The notes under the pieces are model-generated. The model saw nothing but the letters and a program-made list of their open reading frames with translations. It made no database searches and was not told where the DNA came from. Shown piece by piece: positions 1 to 9,426 of a stretch of 64,000 nt of DNA. The stretch is from Rhynchopus sp. YZ270_cl-10 (lineage: Eukaryota > Euglenozoa > Diplonemea > Diplonemida > Diplonemidae). How positions within the stretch are numbered: position 1 is the stretch's first letter; each line of letters opens with the position of its first letter. Location: contig OZ037845.1 of the NCBI GenBank assembly GCA_964035575.1, forward strand, positions 806,001 through 870,000. Direction: 5' to 3'. Position numbers and translations under genes: made by a program.

Positions 1-374
1 ACCTTTGGATACAGCCGCTCTAAGGAGTATATCCCACCCCCAGGAATGTCCACTGTGTACGGATTCATCACCAGCCTTGTGTTCGCAGAGATGCTGAGAG
101 TGTAGCGGCTCTGTTCATATGCACGCCGGACTGCGTGGAGGAGGGTGGCTTCGTGGACAGAGGGGACGTCGCAGAGGTTGTCATAGTCGGTCTCTGTCAC
201 AGCAGCCTCGTCTGGGACAACGTGGATCTGCTCTGCACTGCATTCGGCCATCTCCGGTGCCACGGTGACCACGGTCCCTTCACCAGCACCATGTACCGAT
301 GCTACCCGTCCCACACACCATCCTTCCTCCGCATCAACCCGCAGTACCAAACCCCCAACCATCAAACCCTCCAT
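1..374 (-). CDS. Myosin heavy chain, N-terminal part (cut by window edge)
   Basis: Reading the minus strand from an ATG at 374 gives about 124 residues open to the window edge. Residues about 5-50 look like the SH3-like N-terminal subdomain of myosins (VGGLVLRVDAEEGWCVGRV). They are followed by the start of the motor: DYDNLCDVPSVHEATLLHAV, matching the family pattern of an acidic linker, a short loop and an LLHNLRxRY helix, then RLVMNPYT, the equivalent of the VxxNPYK strand. The P-loop would lie beyond the window. Myosins are actin-based ATPase motors of the cytoplasm. The reading frame stays open upstream of 374, so the exact start is uncertain (Met1 or Met5 of this frame). The myosin class cannot be told without the rest of the motor and the tail. 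Confidence 0.7.
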   Translation of the reverse strand, partial: MEGLMVGGLVLRVDAEEGWCVGRVASVHGAGEGTVVTVAPEMAECSAEQIHVVPDEAAVTETDYDNLCDVPSVHEATLLHAVRRAYEQSRYTLSISANTRLVMNPYTVDIPGGGIYSLERLYPK

Positions 375-546
375 CGTAGAGGGGGGAGGGGGAGGGAGGG
401 AGTACTGTATGGGGGTGGATGAAATGTTGTTGAGAAGAAAAAAAAGAGAAGTTGAAAGTGTACATCCGGCCGAAGAATTGTTTTCTAGAAAAATGGTAGC
501 AAGAAAGCCATCTCTGGAAAGAGATGCAAAGAGATGGGGGGAAATA
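375..546. other. Short spacer with a purine-rich tract and a hairpin-family fragment
   Basis: Holds a G/A-rich stretch (381-400) and, at about 443-480, the start of the palindrome family called hp-C here (GAAGTTGAAAGTG). It probably contains the myosin 5' region. Confidence 0.4.
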
Positions 547-1446
547 TCAGCAAATCCACTCAGAGCTTTTGAGGGACGAGAGGGCACGATGCTTTCGGGA
601 GGGGTGGTTTTGGTGCTGCGCCTTTCTCGCCGCACCTACCGGGGAGAAGTATACACTAAGGTGCTCCAGGTATTGTGTGTGCCGTGGATGCACCCCTCTT
701 CCACCCCCTACCTCTCTGGTAACGACTTGCCTGTCATGATGGCCTGGTATGTCACCCCGTTGCCTTCTTCTTGCAACTTCTGTGTACACTGCCAACTCGG
801 AAAGCAAAGAGGATTGCTCCTTGTTGAAATCCAGGGTTTCTTGACTGGAATGTCCACCCCCAATTGAATCTGCCCATTGCATTTTAGAGGGTTTCGTCAG
901 CGCCCTCGAGACAACCACCGCTCGCTTTGTGTCTGCAGCAATGTGTTTCTTCTTCTTCTTCCTTCGCGACACCACCACCCCTCCCGGCTCCTCTCCTGCA
1001 ACCCACTGTGCAAACCGCGCTGCAGCTGCCCCACCACCTTCATGAATTTTTTTGTGAACCAGAGGTGCATGGGAAGCAGCACCGATAGGTGGAGGTGTAG
1101 GTCGCTCCAAAGCTTCCAAAGGAGGCAGCCGTGCGGACCCTGGACGTGGTACATTTTTGACACGCCTCTGTGCAACAGAATGCAACGTTGTCAAAAAATT
1201 CGTCGTCCCAACAGGCAATTCCACCGCAGTGCTCGCACTCTGCGTATCCCCAGCCCCATCCACCTTCGCCCCCAAGGTACACCGCGACCCACTCCCCTTC
1301 CTCAAATAATACAACCCCATATACAATGAACGGTCCGCAATTGCCTTCAGACTCGCCTGTACTAAGGTTTCGATTCCATGAAGCACATTAGGGGTGGTGC
1401 CTGTGTGGCTAGAAGGAAGTGGCGCTGATGCAAAAGGCCCTAGCAT
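547..1446 (-). CDS. Hypothetical protein, 299 aa
   Basis: An uninterrupted 299-codon frame from an ATG at 1446, the longest in this stretch. No domain is recognised. Residues about 155-175 are basic (RRKKKKKHIAADTKR) and the middle is Pro/Ala/Gly rich. It has no obvious signal peptide or membrane segment. It lies upstream of the myosin gene on the same strand. It could be a single-exon gene, part of a longer spliced gene, or a chance frame in GC-rich DNA; shorter frames also exist on the other strand. Its length and its ending just before the spacer are the only support. Confidence 0.4.
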   Translation of the reverse strand: MLGPFASAPLPSSHTGTTPNVLHGIETLVQASLKAIADRSLYMGLYYLRKGSGSRCTLGAKVDGAGDTQSASTAVELPVGTTNFLTTLHSVAQRRVKNVPRPGSARLPPLEALERPTPPPIGAASHAPLVHKKIHEGGGAAAARFAQWVAGEEPGGVVVSRRKKKKKHIAADTKRAVVVSRALTKPSKMQWADSIGGGHSSQETLDFNKEQSSLLSELAVYTEVARRRQRGDIPGHHDRQVVTREVGGGRGVHPRHTQYLEHLSVYFSPVGAARKAQHQNHPSRKHRALSSLKSSEWIC

Positions 1447-1723
1447 AGTGAAAAATCAACGAACCATAGAGGGCGGGGGTGGTATCATTGCTTTGAGAGG
1501 TATAGAAAGAATGGCAAGAAATGTGTGTTGTAAGTGTTCCTAGTGGATGTGGGGTTTGATATTAGAGGGAAATTCGGTGCAGAGAAAGGAATGTTTATAA
1601 GATGACCCTAAGCCTCTTTAGAGAAATGGTGGTTACGCATGGCTTCGGCTGACCTAACAAAAGTACATATAAATGTTGGGTGATGGCATAAGCCCGGTAA
1701 AAGAAGGGGGAAAAAAGTAGAGT

Positions 1724-1825
1724 CGAAATACAAAAGCCCTCTCGTGAACAGTGTACCTTGGTTGACCGGCTGTACTGGGGTGGGCCAATCATGCAGTCCA
1801 TCCATTTCGTGGTTTACATCTGATA
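1724..1825. repeat. hp-D interspersed repeat
   Basis: Begins GAAATACAAAAGCCCTCTCG, then carries GTGTACCTTGGT and ends in a TCCATCCATTTCGTGG segment. The same order of blocks recurs at 25655, 43732, 46779, 62401 and 63199. The function is unknown. Confidence 0.7.
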
Positions 1826-1983
1826 TGTGCTACTCCCGCTTCCACTCATCAGTCAGATGAACGGGGATCATTGCGAACAGAGTATTAGGTCTAAGACAAA
1901 TTGGGAGGGGAGCGTAAAGCAAAAATTTGGAGATAAATGGGAGGAAAGATACTGGGTGAAAAGTGGCTACCACTGTGGGAAGA

Positions 1984-2252
1984 GTCTCGCAATACTTAGC
2001 GGCCCTCTCGAGGTTTACGAAGGAAAACCACGGAGGTATTTGAAGCTGCTTTGTTAAGTTCATTTTGTTCGATGTGGATGGAAGTGCTGTGCTCACTAAG
2101 TCAACATCGTGCCGTCGCCTTCGTCTGATGCATACGGAAACACAAAGACGCATACTTCTTCAGGTGTTTGCATCCAAACAAATCTCGCAATACTTAGCGG
2201 CCCTCTCGAGGTTTATGAAAGGAAAACCACGGAGGTATTTGAAGCTGCTTTT
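1984..2252. repeat. Pair of 71-bp direct repeats (CTCGCAATACTTAGCGGCCC module)
   Basis: The block at 1984-2055 is repeated almost exactly at 2182-2252, and a third copy lies at 14967-15037, just upstream of the divergent GST gene. Differences between copies are one or two bases plus small indels. It may be a displaced GST upstream element. Confidence 0.75.
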
Positions 2253-2322
2253 TGGACAAGCTTTGACTCACATTGGTGCGTGAGGAGAGGTGGAAAGGTG
2301 GTGAACAGAAGTGTTTCAGACA

Positions 2323-2410
2323 AAGCGGTTAAAGTATGTGCTCATGGTCGAGACTCACATTGGTGCCAGCACTGACAATTAAAAGGTTTTCATCATGCTT
2401 TCGTGTCAAT
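2323..2410. repeat. 90-bp dispersed module (first of five)
   Basis: The block starting CAAAGCGGTTAAAGTATGTG and ending TTTCGTGTCAA occurs at 2323-2410, 10038-10128, 13499-13587, 33018-33108 and 39197-39287. In three cases the GST downstream region follows it; in two it joins the GTGTTTCGAGGC module instead, so these spacer pieces have been shuffled. Confidence 0.8.
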
Positions 2411-2965
2411 GTTCAGAAGAGAAAAAGGGAAGGGGTTGGTGTCGTTTGTTTGTTGGTGTCATCCATGACCTTGAAGATTAAGACACAAGAAGTCAAATGC
2501 ATCAGAGGAAAGGCAAACCGTACAGAAAAGAAAACGTTGAAACCCAAAAAGAAGTAAGCTGTCGAAGTAAGTTGTGTGTTGGACACACAAAAAGAAAAGC
2601 AAACAAAAGTTGTGACCGTGCAGACGTCTCGTGGACGTGGAACGGAAAAGGAGAGAAACAAAACGTGGAGAACAAAACTCATGTCTGCAAGAACAACAGG
2701 TTCGTTCGTGTGCAACACACAGATCACACACAATTGCAACATGAGCCGTTCAACAAAACAGACGGGATGGGAACAGAACACAAATGCAAGTGGTCGAAGA
2801 ACACCCGTTGTGCAGTGCAGCAAGGGGGTGAAATGCAAAAGATTGCACCCATGATTCCTCCCAACCCAGTCAAGTCACAAAAACGCAACAACAAAATCGA
2901 AGTAAAGAAAACATGTAAGACAAATGTTTCAAAGTGAAAGAAAGTCAATGTCAGCCCAAAGCAGC

Positions 2966-3610
2966 TCATGCCTTCAAAACAGTGCGAAGGCCCTCCGCAG
3001 ACGCGTAGTACTCCTTCACCTTCGGGTGGTTTGCAACCACAGCCTTGTGTGCAGCAAGGTTCTTGAACGACACCAGTGCGTCCGACGGGACACCGTCAAG
3101 GAACCCAGACACAAGGAACTGTGCATATGTGAAGATCACCAAGTCTGCCACTGTCAGGGAGTCACCCACAGCGTACTTCTTCCCCGCAAGACGCGAGTCC
3201 AGGAAGACAAGCCACTTGTGGAAGTCCCCACCCTCAGCAATGGCAGTCACACGGAAGGCCTTCTTCTCGTCCTCGTCCTTGATCTCAAACGACTTGCGCA
3301 GAACTGTGAAGAGCTCATCCGCGTAGTCAATGATCTCGTCCACACTCAGCGCCGCACGTGCATCCTTGGGGTACAGGTTCCCGAGTTTCGCAACGTAACG
3401 CAGGATTGAGCTGTGCTGTCCCACCATCTCCCCGTCCACGTGCAGAAGCGGCAGCTGCTGTGGGGCCACCTTCGCCTTCAGACCCCCTCCCCACGTCGGG
3501 AAGTCAATGTGCTCATCCTCAAGCACAAGGCCACCCACGTGTGCGGCAAGACGGGTCGCCTCAGGCTTCGAGGGGACGCCGAAGTAGACAAGCTTCAGGG
3601 TCGGTGCCAT
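2966..3610 (-). CDS. Glutathione S-transferase, sigma-like, copy 1
   Basis: A 214-aa protein; the ATG at 3610 sits after an A-rich CACAAA leader shared by all four copies. The N-terminal thioredoxin-like domain (about 1-80) opens LKLVYFGVP, with Tyr9 in the position of the catalytic tyrosine of sigma/mu/pi-type GSTs, and has QQLPLLHVDG, the usual cis-Pro strand. The helical C-domain contains GDSLTVADLVIFTY, the conserved helix-6 N-capping region. The family conjugates glutathione to electrophiles or handles peroxides in the cytosol. One oddity is that the usual QSNAIL glutathione-binding turn reads QHSSIL. It differs from copies 2 and 3 at only a few residues, so it belongs to a recently duplicated set. 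A single exon is seen. Confidence 0.9.
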   Translation of the reverse strand: MAPTLKLVYFGVPSKPEATRLAAHVGGLVLEDEHIDFPTWGGGLKAKVAPQQLPLLHVDGEMVGQHSSILRYVAKLGNLYPKDARAALSVDEIIDYADELFTVLRKSFEIKDEDEKKAFRVTAIAEGGDFHKWLVFLDSRLAGKKYAVGDSLTVADLVIFTYAQFLVSGFLDGVPSDALVSFKNLAAHKAVVANHPKVKEYYASAEGLRTVLKA

Positions 3611-4277
3611 TTTGTGTGGTGAGGGTGGTGTTGTGGTGTGGTGTTGAGAATCTGTGTAGGAATGTGTATTGGGTGAAAAACAGAACTGGGTGCCAGTGTG
3701 GGAGGGGATGCGAAGAATACAAAAAAGCGTCATCAATTGTTTTGCACATTATTTTCTGGTGGTTGGTTCGGGCGTGCCATTTTCATTGGTATGTTGCAGA
3801 GAAAGGCAAAGCTCACAGAAAAGCGAGCAACTGCACGTCGCTGTTGACACACACGACAGACATGCCCGGTCACCTCCTTGTGCAGAAACCACAAACCATG
3901 TCGAGGTTAGCAGGGTGGGGAGAGGGGAAACGTGACAGCACTTCATATTGGGTGACACATCACGTTACCTTCCTTTCCGTTCCCACTGCTGATCCTCGAA
4001 ACAAACAAATAAACAAACAAACAAAGACGAACGGACCACACTTGGACTTGGGGCCACACACGTCTGATCAAAAGAGTTGAAGAAAAAAAGTGAAAACAGA
4101 GACAAAAGTGGAGTTAGGGCGGAGATAGAAACGAGAGAAAAATCCCAACAAACAGCGTTGGGATGTTTTCTTGAAAAGAGAGCAGCGTGGGATAATGAAA
4201 TCCCAAAAAAGACAAGAAAAAGAGAAATAATGAGAAAAATGAAGTGAAATTCCAGTCTGAGCACCCTTGTTACCTTC
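3611..4277. other. Spacer between two GST genes
   Basis: No gene is seen. It starts with the GST 5' flank, enters the large duplicated block at about 3711, holds a short (AAAC)n tract (3999-4025), and ends as the A-rich 3' flank of the theta-like GST gene. Confidence 0.6.
3999..4025. repeat. Short (AAAC)n microsatellite
   Basis: About 27 bp of imperfect AAAC repeats with one T interruption. The duplicate at 33628-33726 is about 99 bp long and uninterrupted. Confidence 0.9.
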
Positions 4278-4985
4278 CTACTTCTGGGCAGCAGCGGCAG
4301 CAGCAGCAGCCTTCTTGGCCTCAATAGCAGCCTTGATTCCTGCTGCATTCTTCAACCACTCACCAGACTTCTGGAAGTTTGCACTGTAGCCCTCAACAGA
4401 CTTCAACCGCTCAATGTAGGCAAGGATGGACGGGTATCCCTCCAGCAGGTTCTTCCCAATTTTCCCCTGCACAAGGAGGAGCTGGTCCACCTCAGGTGCG
4501 AACAGGAAGTCCGCAATCGAGATGTCGTCCCCAGCCACGAAGTTCTGCTTCGAGAGGAGGGTGTCGTACAGCTGCAGGGTCGGGGTGACCTTCTCGATGC
4601 CTGCCTTGAGCAGGGCGGGGAACTCCTCAGCAGACGCAAAGAAGCAGTGGGTCACAACCTCGCCCGTGATCTTGCGCACTCTGGCCAGGTTCCGTGCCAC
4701 AAACTGCATCACCTTCGCCTGCTGCTTCTTGTCCTTCGGCACAATGGCGTGTCCCTCAGCAAGGTACTGCAGGATCGCAGCACTCTCCTCCAGGAAGAAG
4801 TCGCCCTCCTCGTACGACGGGATCTGGCCGGCAGGGAACTTCGCAACGTAGTCGGGGTGCTTCTGCTCCCCCTTCAGCATCTCAACCGTGCGCAGCTCAA
4901 CATCAGACTTCGCGTAGGCAGCAAACCACGAAACAGAGCGGCAAGGCTGCGAGAAGTCGTGCGAGTTCAGGATTCCGGTCGGCAT
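4278..4985 (-). CDS. Glutathione S-transferase, theta-like, copy 1
   Basis: A 235-aa protein from the ATG at 4985 (MPTGILNSHDFSQPCRSV); the frame is open further upstream, but that stretch reads as untranslated leader. The SQPCRSV motif places a Ser near residue 12 where theta-class enzymes have their catalytic serine. DFFLEESAAILQYLAEG (about 64-80) is the glutathione-binding ES-x-AIL turn, and GDDISIADFLFAPEV is the conserved C-domain helix-6 region. The C-terminus is lysine and alanine rich (KKAAAAAAAAQK). Theta enzymes conjugate glutathione to alkyl halides and reduce organic peroxides. The gene lies in tandem with sigma-like GST copy 1 and has an identical protein copy at 33979. Confidence 0.9.
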   Translation of the reverse strand: MPTGILNSHDFSQPCRSVSWFAAYAKSDVELRTVEMLKGEQKHPDYVAKFPAGQIPSYEEGDFFLEESAAILQYLAEGHAIVPKDKKQQAKVMQFVARNLARVRKITGEVVTHCFFASAEEFPALLKAGIEKVTPTLQLYDTLLSKQNFVAGDDISIADFLFAPEVDQLLLVQGKIGKNLLEGYPSILAYIERLKSVEGYSANFQKSGEWLKNAAGIKAAIEAKKAAAAAAAAQK

Positions 4986-6510
4986 CTTGTGTGTTTGGTG
5001 TTTTGTTGGTTGTTGTGTGAATGTAATAATATCTGTGTGGTGGTGAATTGAAACTGCACTGCGTGACAGTAATGGAATGGGATGGGATGGGATGCTGCGA
5101 AGAATATCAAGGAATGAGAGAGGGAGAAGAAAAACAAGGATGGTTTTGTTCATTTATCAGATCGCGTTCTACGTGCCTTGTGGGGCTCACAGCAATCCCG
5201 GCACTAGAAACGTCCAAAATAATATAACGATGTTGCCGTGCAGACGCCTTCTGGATACAGGCACATGCAAGAAAAGAATGGAACGTTTGAAAGGTGACGA
5301 AAGCCTCTCGTGCTCAGTCACTTTCAATAGACGTGTATCATAAAAAGAAAGAAACAGGTAAAACAAAACAAAAAGAGAAAAAGAAACCACAAAGATGAGT
5401 GTTGCTTGTGCATGCATCTCCATCTTCACATCGAACATGAATGGAACTCACGTTCACACACATTGTCGATAAAGGTAGAAAATAAGATATCCTCTGAACC
5501 AGGTACAGGATGGGTATCTAAGAAGATACGTATCCGCAACCTGCACCATGTGACTGGTCCACAGAACGTTAGAAAACAGGGTAGAGAAGAAGGGGCAGAA
5601 GGTGTGCAGGGGCACACACCATCAGATCTTGGGAGGAAGCTAAAAGAATGACAACTTGAAACAGGTTATGTGCCCAGGATGTGCACACTTTTCTATCATC
5701 AAGAAATCAGGGAAAATGGGAAATGGGAAATGGGGAGCAAACCAAAAAGGGGTGCTGGGATATTTGCGAAAGAGAGCAGAGAGAAGCGTGCCGCCATCCA
5801 GTGTGTCTCGTGGACATATAATGGCGGCGTACTTCTCAAGCAGCTCTTCGCAAAAACGTGACTCCTCCGCACAAGCTCAGGGCTCGTGTTGCTGTAGTAC
5901 TATTTGCAGTGACGGGGCAGCATGCACATTGAGACATCCAGCAGCATCTCAGAAGGCATACAAGACCACAGTCAATTGCAACTAGAACAAACCAATACGC
6001 ACTCTGATCAGTGTGTTGTGACACACAAGAAAAGAGAGATGTGCACGAAGGAAGCCACTCAACTGGTTAACATTGCAAACCAGTTGACCCATAAATAATG
6101 ATAGTATTCTTTCAAAAAAGCAATAGAAACAGGTGAGGGAACACAAAAGTAATTCTCAAAGCCTTGTGTGCAGAATGCAGCACAGGGTTTGAAATCAAAA
6201 AAGAAAAGTTGAAAGTGCAAACACATCACCGTTCATCGTCGGACGGAGGCACTGACAATAAGCAAAATAAACCCTCGATCCCGTGTACCCTGCAAATAGG
6301 CAAGGTGTGACAAAAAGTAAAACAGACGATGTGCACAAGGCGACAACGTCGAAGTAGAGAAACTGATAAAAGTTGTACGATGCCGAGGCTGATGTTCTTA
6401 GTCAGAGCCACAAAACAAACAAGAAAACTTCAAATCGAAAATGTGACGACAACATTCACATCCCCCCATTCACCGAATGCACCAGCATCATCCTTTCACA
6501 ACGAAAACGC
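4986..6510. other. Spacer between theta-like GST and secreted Cys-rich gene
   Basis: No gene is supported. Palindromes lie at 5289-5325 (hp-A type) and about 6204-6260 (hp-C type); near 6040 is a hp-B half-site that is expanded by about 36 bp in the duplicate. The rest is A-rich. Confidence 0.6.
5289..5325. repeat. hp-A palindrome
   Basis: GAAAGGTGACGAAAGC, a CTCTCGT loop, then GCTCAGTCACTTTC: an imperfect inverted repeat. An identical copy lies at 34990-35026 in the duplicate. Confidence 0.75.
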
Positions 6511-9426
6511 CTAGAGGCATGGCAGCGAGTCGAGACACGCAATCTTGGTGCATCCGAGAGCCCCGTCGTTGCAGGAGCAAGTGTTGCAGTCGTTCGTGCC
6601 CTCACCCTTTCCAGTCCATCCGTCAGCAACTACAGTTCCGCACTGAAGCTCACAAGACTTCTTTGCTGGGCAAGGCAGGTCAGGGCACGCAATCAGAGTG
6701 CAGCGAAGGAGACCACTTTCCATGCAGCCACATGTGTTGCAGGCGTTGTCACCCTCGTCGTGTCCACTCCATCCGACAGGGACAACAGTGCCACATCCAA
6801 GAGTGCAGGTGGTGGGTTCAGGCTTCGGGCACTCCTTGCTGTTGGGGCAACCCATCTTTGTGCACGCAAGACCGCCATCTCTGCAGGAGCAAGTGTTGCA
6901 GTCGTTCGTGCCTTCGTCCTTCCCAGTCCATCCGTCAGCAACAACAGTTCCGCACTGAAGCTCACAAGACTTCTTTGCTGGGCAAGGCAGGTCAGGGCAC
7001 GCAATCAGAGTGCAGCGAAGGAGACCACTTTCCATGCAGCCACATGTGTTGCAGGCGTTGTCACCCTCGTCGTTTCCACCCCATCCGACAGGGACAACAG
7101 TGCCACATCCAAGAGTGCAGGTGGTGGGCTCAGGCTTCGGGCACTCCTTCCTCTCGAAACATTCCATCTTTGTGCATGCAAGACCTCCATCATGGCAGGA
7201 GCAAGTTCTGCAGTGGTTCGGGCCCACGTCCTTTCCAGTCCAGCCGTCAGCAACAACAGTTCCGCACTGAAGCTCGCAAGACTTCTTTGTTGGGCAAGGC
7301 AGGTCAGGGCATGCAATCAGAGTGCAGATGAGGTGTCCGCTCTCAGTGCAGCTGCACGTGTTGCAAGCGTTGTCACCCTCGTCGTTTCCACTCCATCCGA
7401 CAGGGACAACAGTGCCACATCCAAGAGTGCAGGTGGTGGGCTCAGGCTTCGGGCACTCCTTCCTCTCGAAACATTCCATCTTTGTGCACGCAAGACCACC
7501 ATCATGGCAGGAGCAAGTTCTGCAGTGGTTCGGGCCCACGTCCTTTCCAGACCATCCGTCGGCAACAACAGTTCCGCACTGAAGCTCACAAGACTTCTTT
7601 GTTGGGCAAGGCAGGTCAGGGCATGCAATCAGAGTGCAGCGAAGGAGACCACTCTCCATGCAGCCACATGTGTTGCAGGCGTTGTCACCCTCGTCGTTTC
7701 CACTCCATCCGACAGGGACAACAGTGCCACATCCAAGAGTGCAGGTGGTGGGCTCAGGCTTCGGGCACTCCTTCCTCTCGAAACATTCCATCTTTGTGCA
7801 TGCAAGACCTCCATCATGGCAGGAGCAAGTCCTGCAGTGGTTCGGGCCCACGTCCTTTCCAGTCCATCCGTCAGCAACAACAGTTCCGCACTGAAGCTCA
7901 CAGGACTTCTTTGTTGGGCAAGGTAGGTCAGGGCATGCAATCAGAGTGCAGATGAGGTGTCCGCTCTCAGTACAGCTGCACGTGTTGCAGGCGTTGTCAC
8001 CCTCGTCGTGTCCACTCCATCCGACAGGGACAACAGTGCCACATCCAAGAGTGCAGGTGGTGGGCTCAGGCTTCGGGCACTCCTTGCTGTTGGGGCAGCC
8101 CATCTTTGTGCACGCAAGACCGCCATCTCTGCAGGAGCAGGTGTTGCAGTCGTTGGTTCCCTCACCCTTTCCAGTCCAGCCGTCAGCAACAACAGTTCCG
8201 CACTGAAGCTCACAGGACTTCTGTGTTGGGCAAGGCAGGTCAGGGCACGCAATCAGAGTGCAGATGAGGTGTCCGCTCTCAGTGCAGCTGCACGTGTTGC
8301 AAGCGTTGTCACCCTCGTCGTTTCCACCCCATCCGACAGGAACAACAGTGCCACATCCAAGAGTGCAGGTGGTGGGCTCAGGCTTCGGGCACTCCTTCCT
8401 CTCGAAACATTCCATCTTTGTGCATGCAAGACCACCATCATGGCAGGAGCAAGTTCTGCAGTGGTTCGGGCCCACGTCCTTTCCAGTCCAGCCGTCAGCA
8501 ACAACAGTTCCGCACTGAAGCTCACAGGACTTCTTTGTTGGGCAAGGCAGGTCAGGGCACGCAATCAGAGTGCAGATGAGGTGTCCACTCTCAGTGCAGC
8601 TGCACGTGTTGCAAGCGTTGTCACCCTCGTCGTTTCCACTCCATCCGACAGGGACAACAGTGCCACATCCAAGAGTGCAGGTGGTGGGCTCAGGCTTCGG
8701 GCACTCCTTGCTGTTGGGGCAGCCCATCTTTGTGCACGCAAGACCGCCATCTCTGCAGGAGCAGGTGTTGCAGTCGTTCGTGCCCTCACCCTTTCCAGTC
8801 CATCCGTCAGCAACTACAGTTCCGCACTGAAGCTCACAAGACTTCTTTGTTGGGCAAGGCAGGTCAGGGCACGCAATCAGAGTGCAGATGAGGTGTCCGC
8901 TCTCAGTGCAGCTGCAGGTGTTGCAGGCGTTGTCACCCTCGTCGTTTCCACCCCATCCGACAGGGACAACAGTGCCACATCCAAGAGTGCAGGTGGTGGG
9001 CTCAGGCTTCGGGCACTCCTTGCTGTTGGGGCAGCCCATCTTTGTGCACGCAAGACCTCCGTTGATGCAGTTGCACATGTTGCAGTCGTTGGTTCCCTCG
9101 TCGTTGCCCATCCATCCGTTTGCAACAACAGTTCCGCACTGCAGAGTGCATGTCTCCTGCTTGGGTTGGACACACAGCGGTGTGTGGAGTGTACCATCGC
9201 CCTCACACAAAAGGTGGTCTTGACAGTGCTGGGCACGGCATGGACGTGCACCGCCACAGGTCTCACCCTCTGCACGCTTCGGCACACAGACAGAGTAGAA
9301 CGAGAGGCAGTGGCCGTACCATTCAAGCGGACGGCACCACTCGCTTGGTGCGCAGTCGTCGTTGGCCCAGCACTGCTGAGCTGAGACAGCCGCAACAGCT
9401 GTGAGGAGCAGTGTCGTGCGTAGCAT
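6511..9426 (-). CDS. Secreted protein of 17 tandem pacifastin/VWC-like Cys-rich modules, copy 1
   Basis: A 971-aa protein from the ATG at 9426 (MLRTTLLLTAVAAVSAQQCW), a clear signal peptide with likely cleavage after VSA. Residues about 18-85 form a distinct Cys-rich head (CWANDDCAPSEWC...). Then come 17 modules of two alternating types: CELQCGTVVADGW...DCNTCSC...LACTKMGC and CTLGCGTVVPVGW...ACNTCSC...CTLIAC. One pair is 104 residues (312 bp), with eight pairs after one leading module. The CNTCxC-x-G-x-CTxxxC core resembles pacifastin protease inhibitors and von Willebrand type C repeats; assignment to either is inference. It is likely extracellular. Single exon. The frame extends upstream of the signal peptide but without protein-like character. 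The paralogue at 36244 has two pairs fewer. Confidence 0.85.
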   Translation of the reverse strand: MLRTTLLLTAVAAVSAQQCWANDDCAPSEWCRPLEWYGHCLSFYSVCVPKRAEGETCGGARPCRAQHCQDHLLCEGDGTLHTPLCVQPKQETCTLQCGTVVANGWMGNDEGTNDCNMCNCINGGLACTKMGCPNSKECPKPEPTTCTLGCGTVVPVGWGGNDEGDNACNTCSCTESGHLICTLIACPDLPCPTKKSCELQCGTVVADGWTGKGEGTNDCNTCSCRDGGLACTKMGCPNSKECPKPEPTTCTLGCGTVVPVGWSGNDEGDNACNTCSCTESGHLICTLIACPDLPCPTKKSCELQCGTVVADGWTGKDVGPNHCRTCSCHDGGLACTKMECFERKECPKPEPTTCTLGCGTVVPVGWGGNDEGDNACNTCSCTESGHLICTLIACPDLPCPTQKSCELQCGTVVADGWTGKGEGTNDCNTCSCRDGGLACTKMGCPNSKECPKPEPTTCTLGCGTVVPVGWSGHDEGDNACNTCSCTESGHLICTLIACPDLPCPTKKSCELQCGTVVADGWTGKDVGPNHCRTCSCHDGGLACTKMECFERKECPKPEPTTCTLGCGTVVPVGWSGNDEGDNACNTCGCMESGLLRCTLIACPDLPCPTKKSCELQCGTVVADGWSGKDVGPNHCRTCSCHDGGLACTKMECFERKECPKPEPTTCTLGCGTVVPVGWSGNDEGDNACNTCSCTESGHLICTLIACPDLPCPTKKSCELQCGTVVADGWTGKDVGPNHCRTCSCHDGGLACTKMECFERKECPKPEPTTCTLGCGTVVPVGWGGNDEGDNACNTCGCMESGLLRCTLIACPDLPCPAKKSCELQCGTVVADGWTGKDEGTNDCNTCSCRDGGLACTKMGCPNSKECPKPEPTTCTLGCGTVVPVGWSGHDEGDNACNTCGCMESGLLRCTLIACPDLPCPAKKSCELQCGTVVADGWTGKGEGTNDCNTCSCNDGALGCTKIACLDSLPCL
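6547..9065. repeat. 312-bp tandem repeat array, 8 units
   Basis: The coding array repeats with an exact 312-bp period, keeping frame. Units come in a few variants (GCPNSK or CFERK after TKM; CSCTESGHL or CGCMESGLL) mixed in different orders, which suggests unequal exchange and gene conversion. Boundaries are approximate. Confidence 0.85.

Larger units (their letters stand above)
1447..2965. other. Gene-poor spacer with repeat modules
   Basis: No protein-coding gene is supported. It contains a partial hp-A palindrome (about 1597-1630), an hp-D repeat (1724-1825), two copies of a 71-bp module (1984-2055 and 2182-2252) and the module at 2323-2410. From about 2320 onward it is the downstream flank shared by the three near-identical sigma-like GST genes. 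Confidence 0.7.

Noticed and set aside
6373-9384. Very long plus-strand open frames across the secreted-protein array (also 36106-38493)
   Set aside because: They are antisense shadows of a 312-bp repeat whose period is a multiple of three; the minus strand has the signal peptide and Cys pattern.
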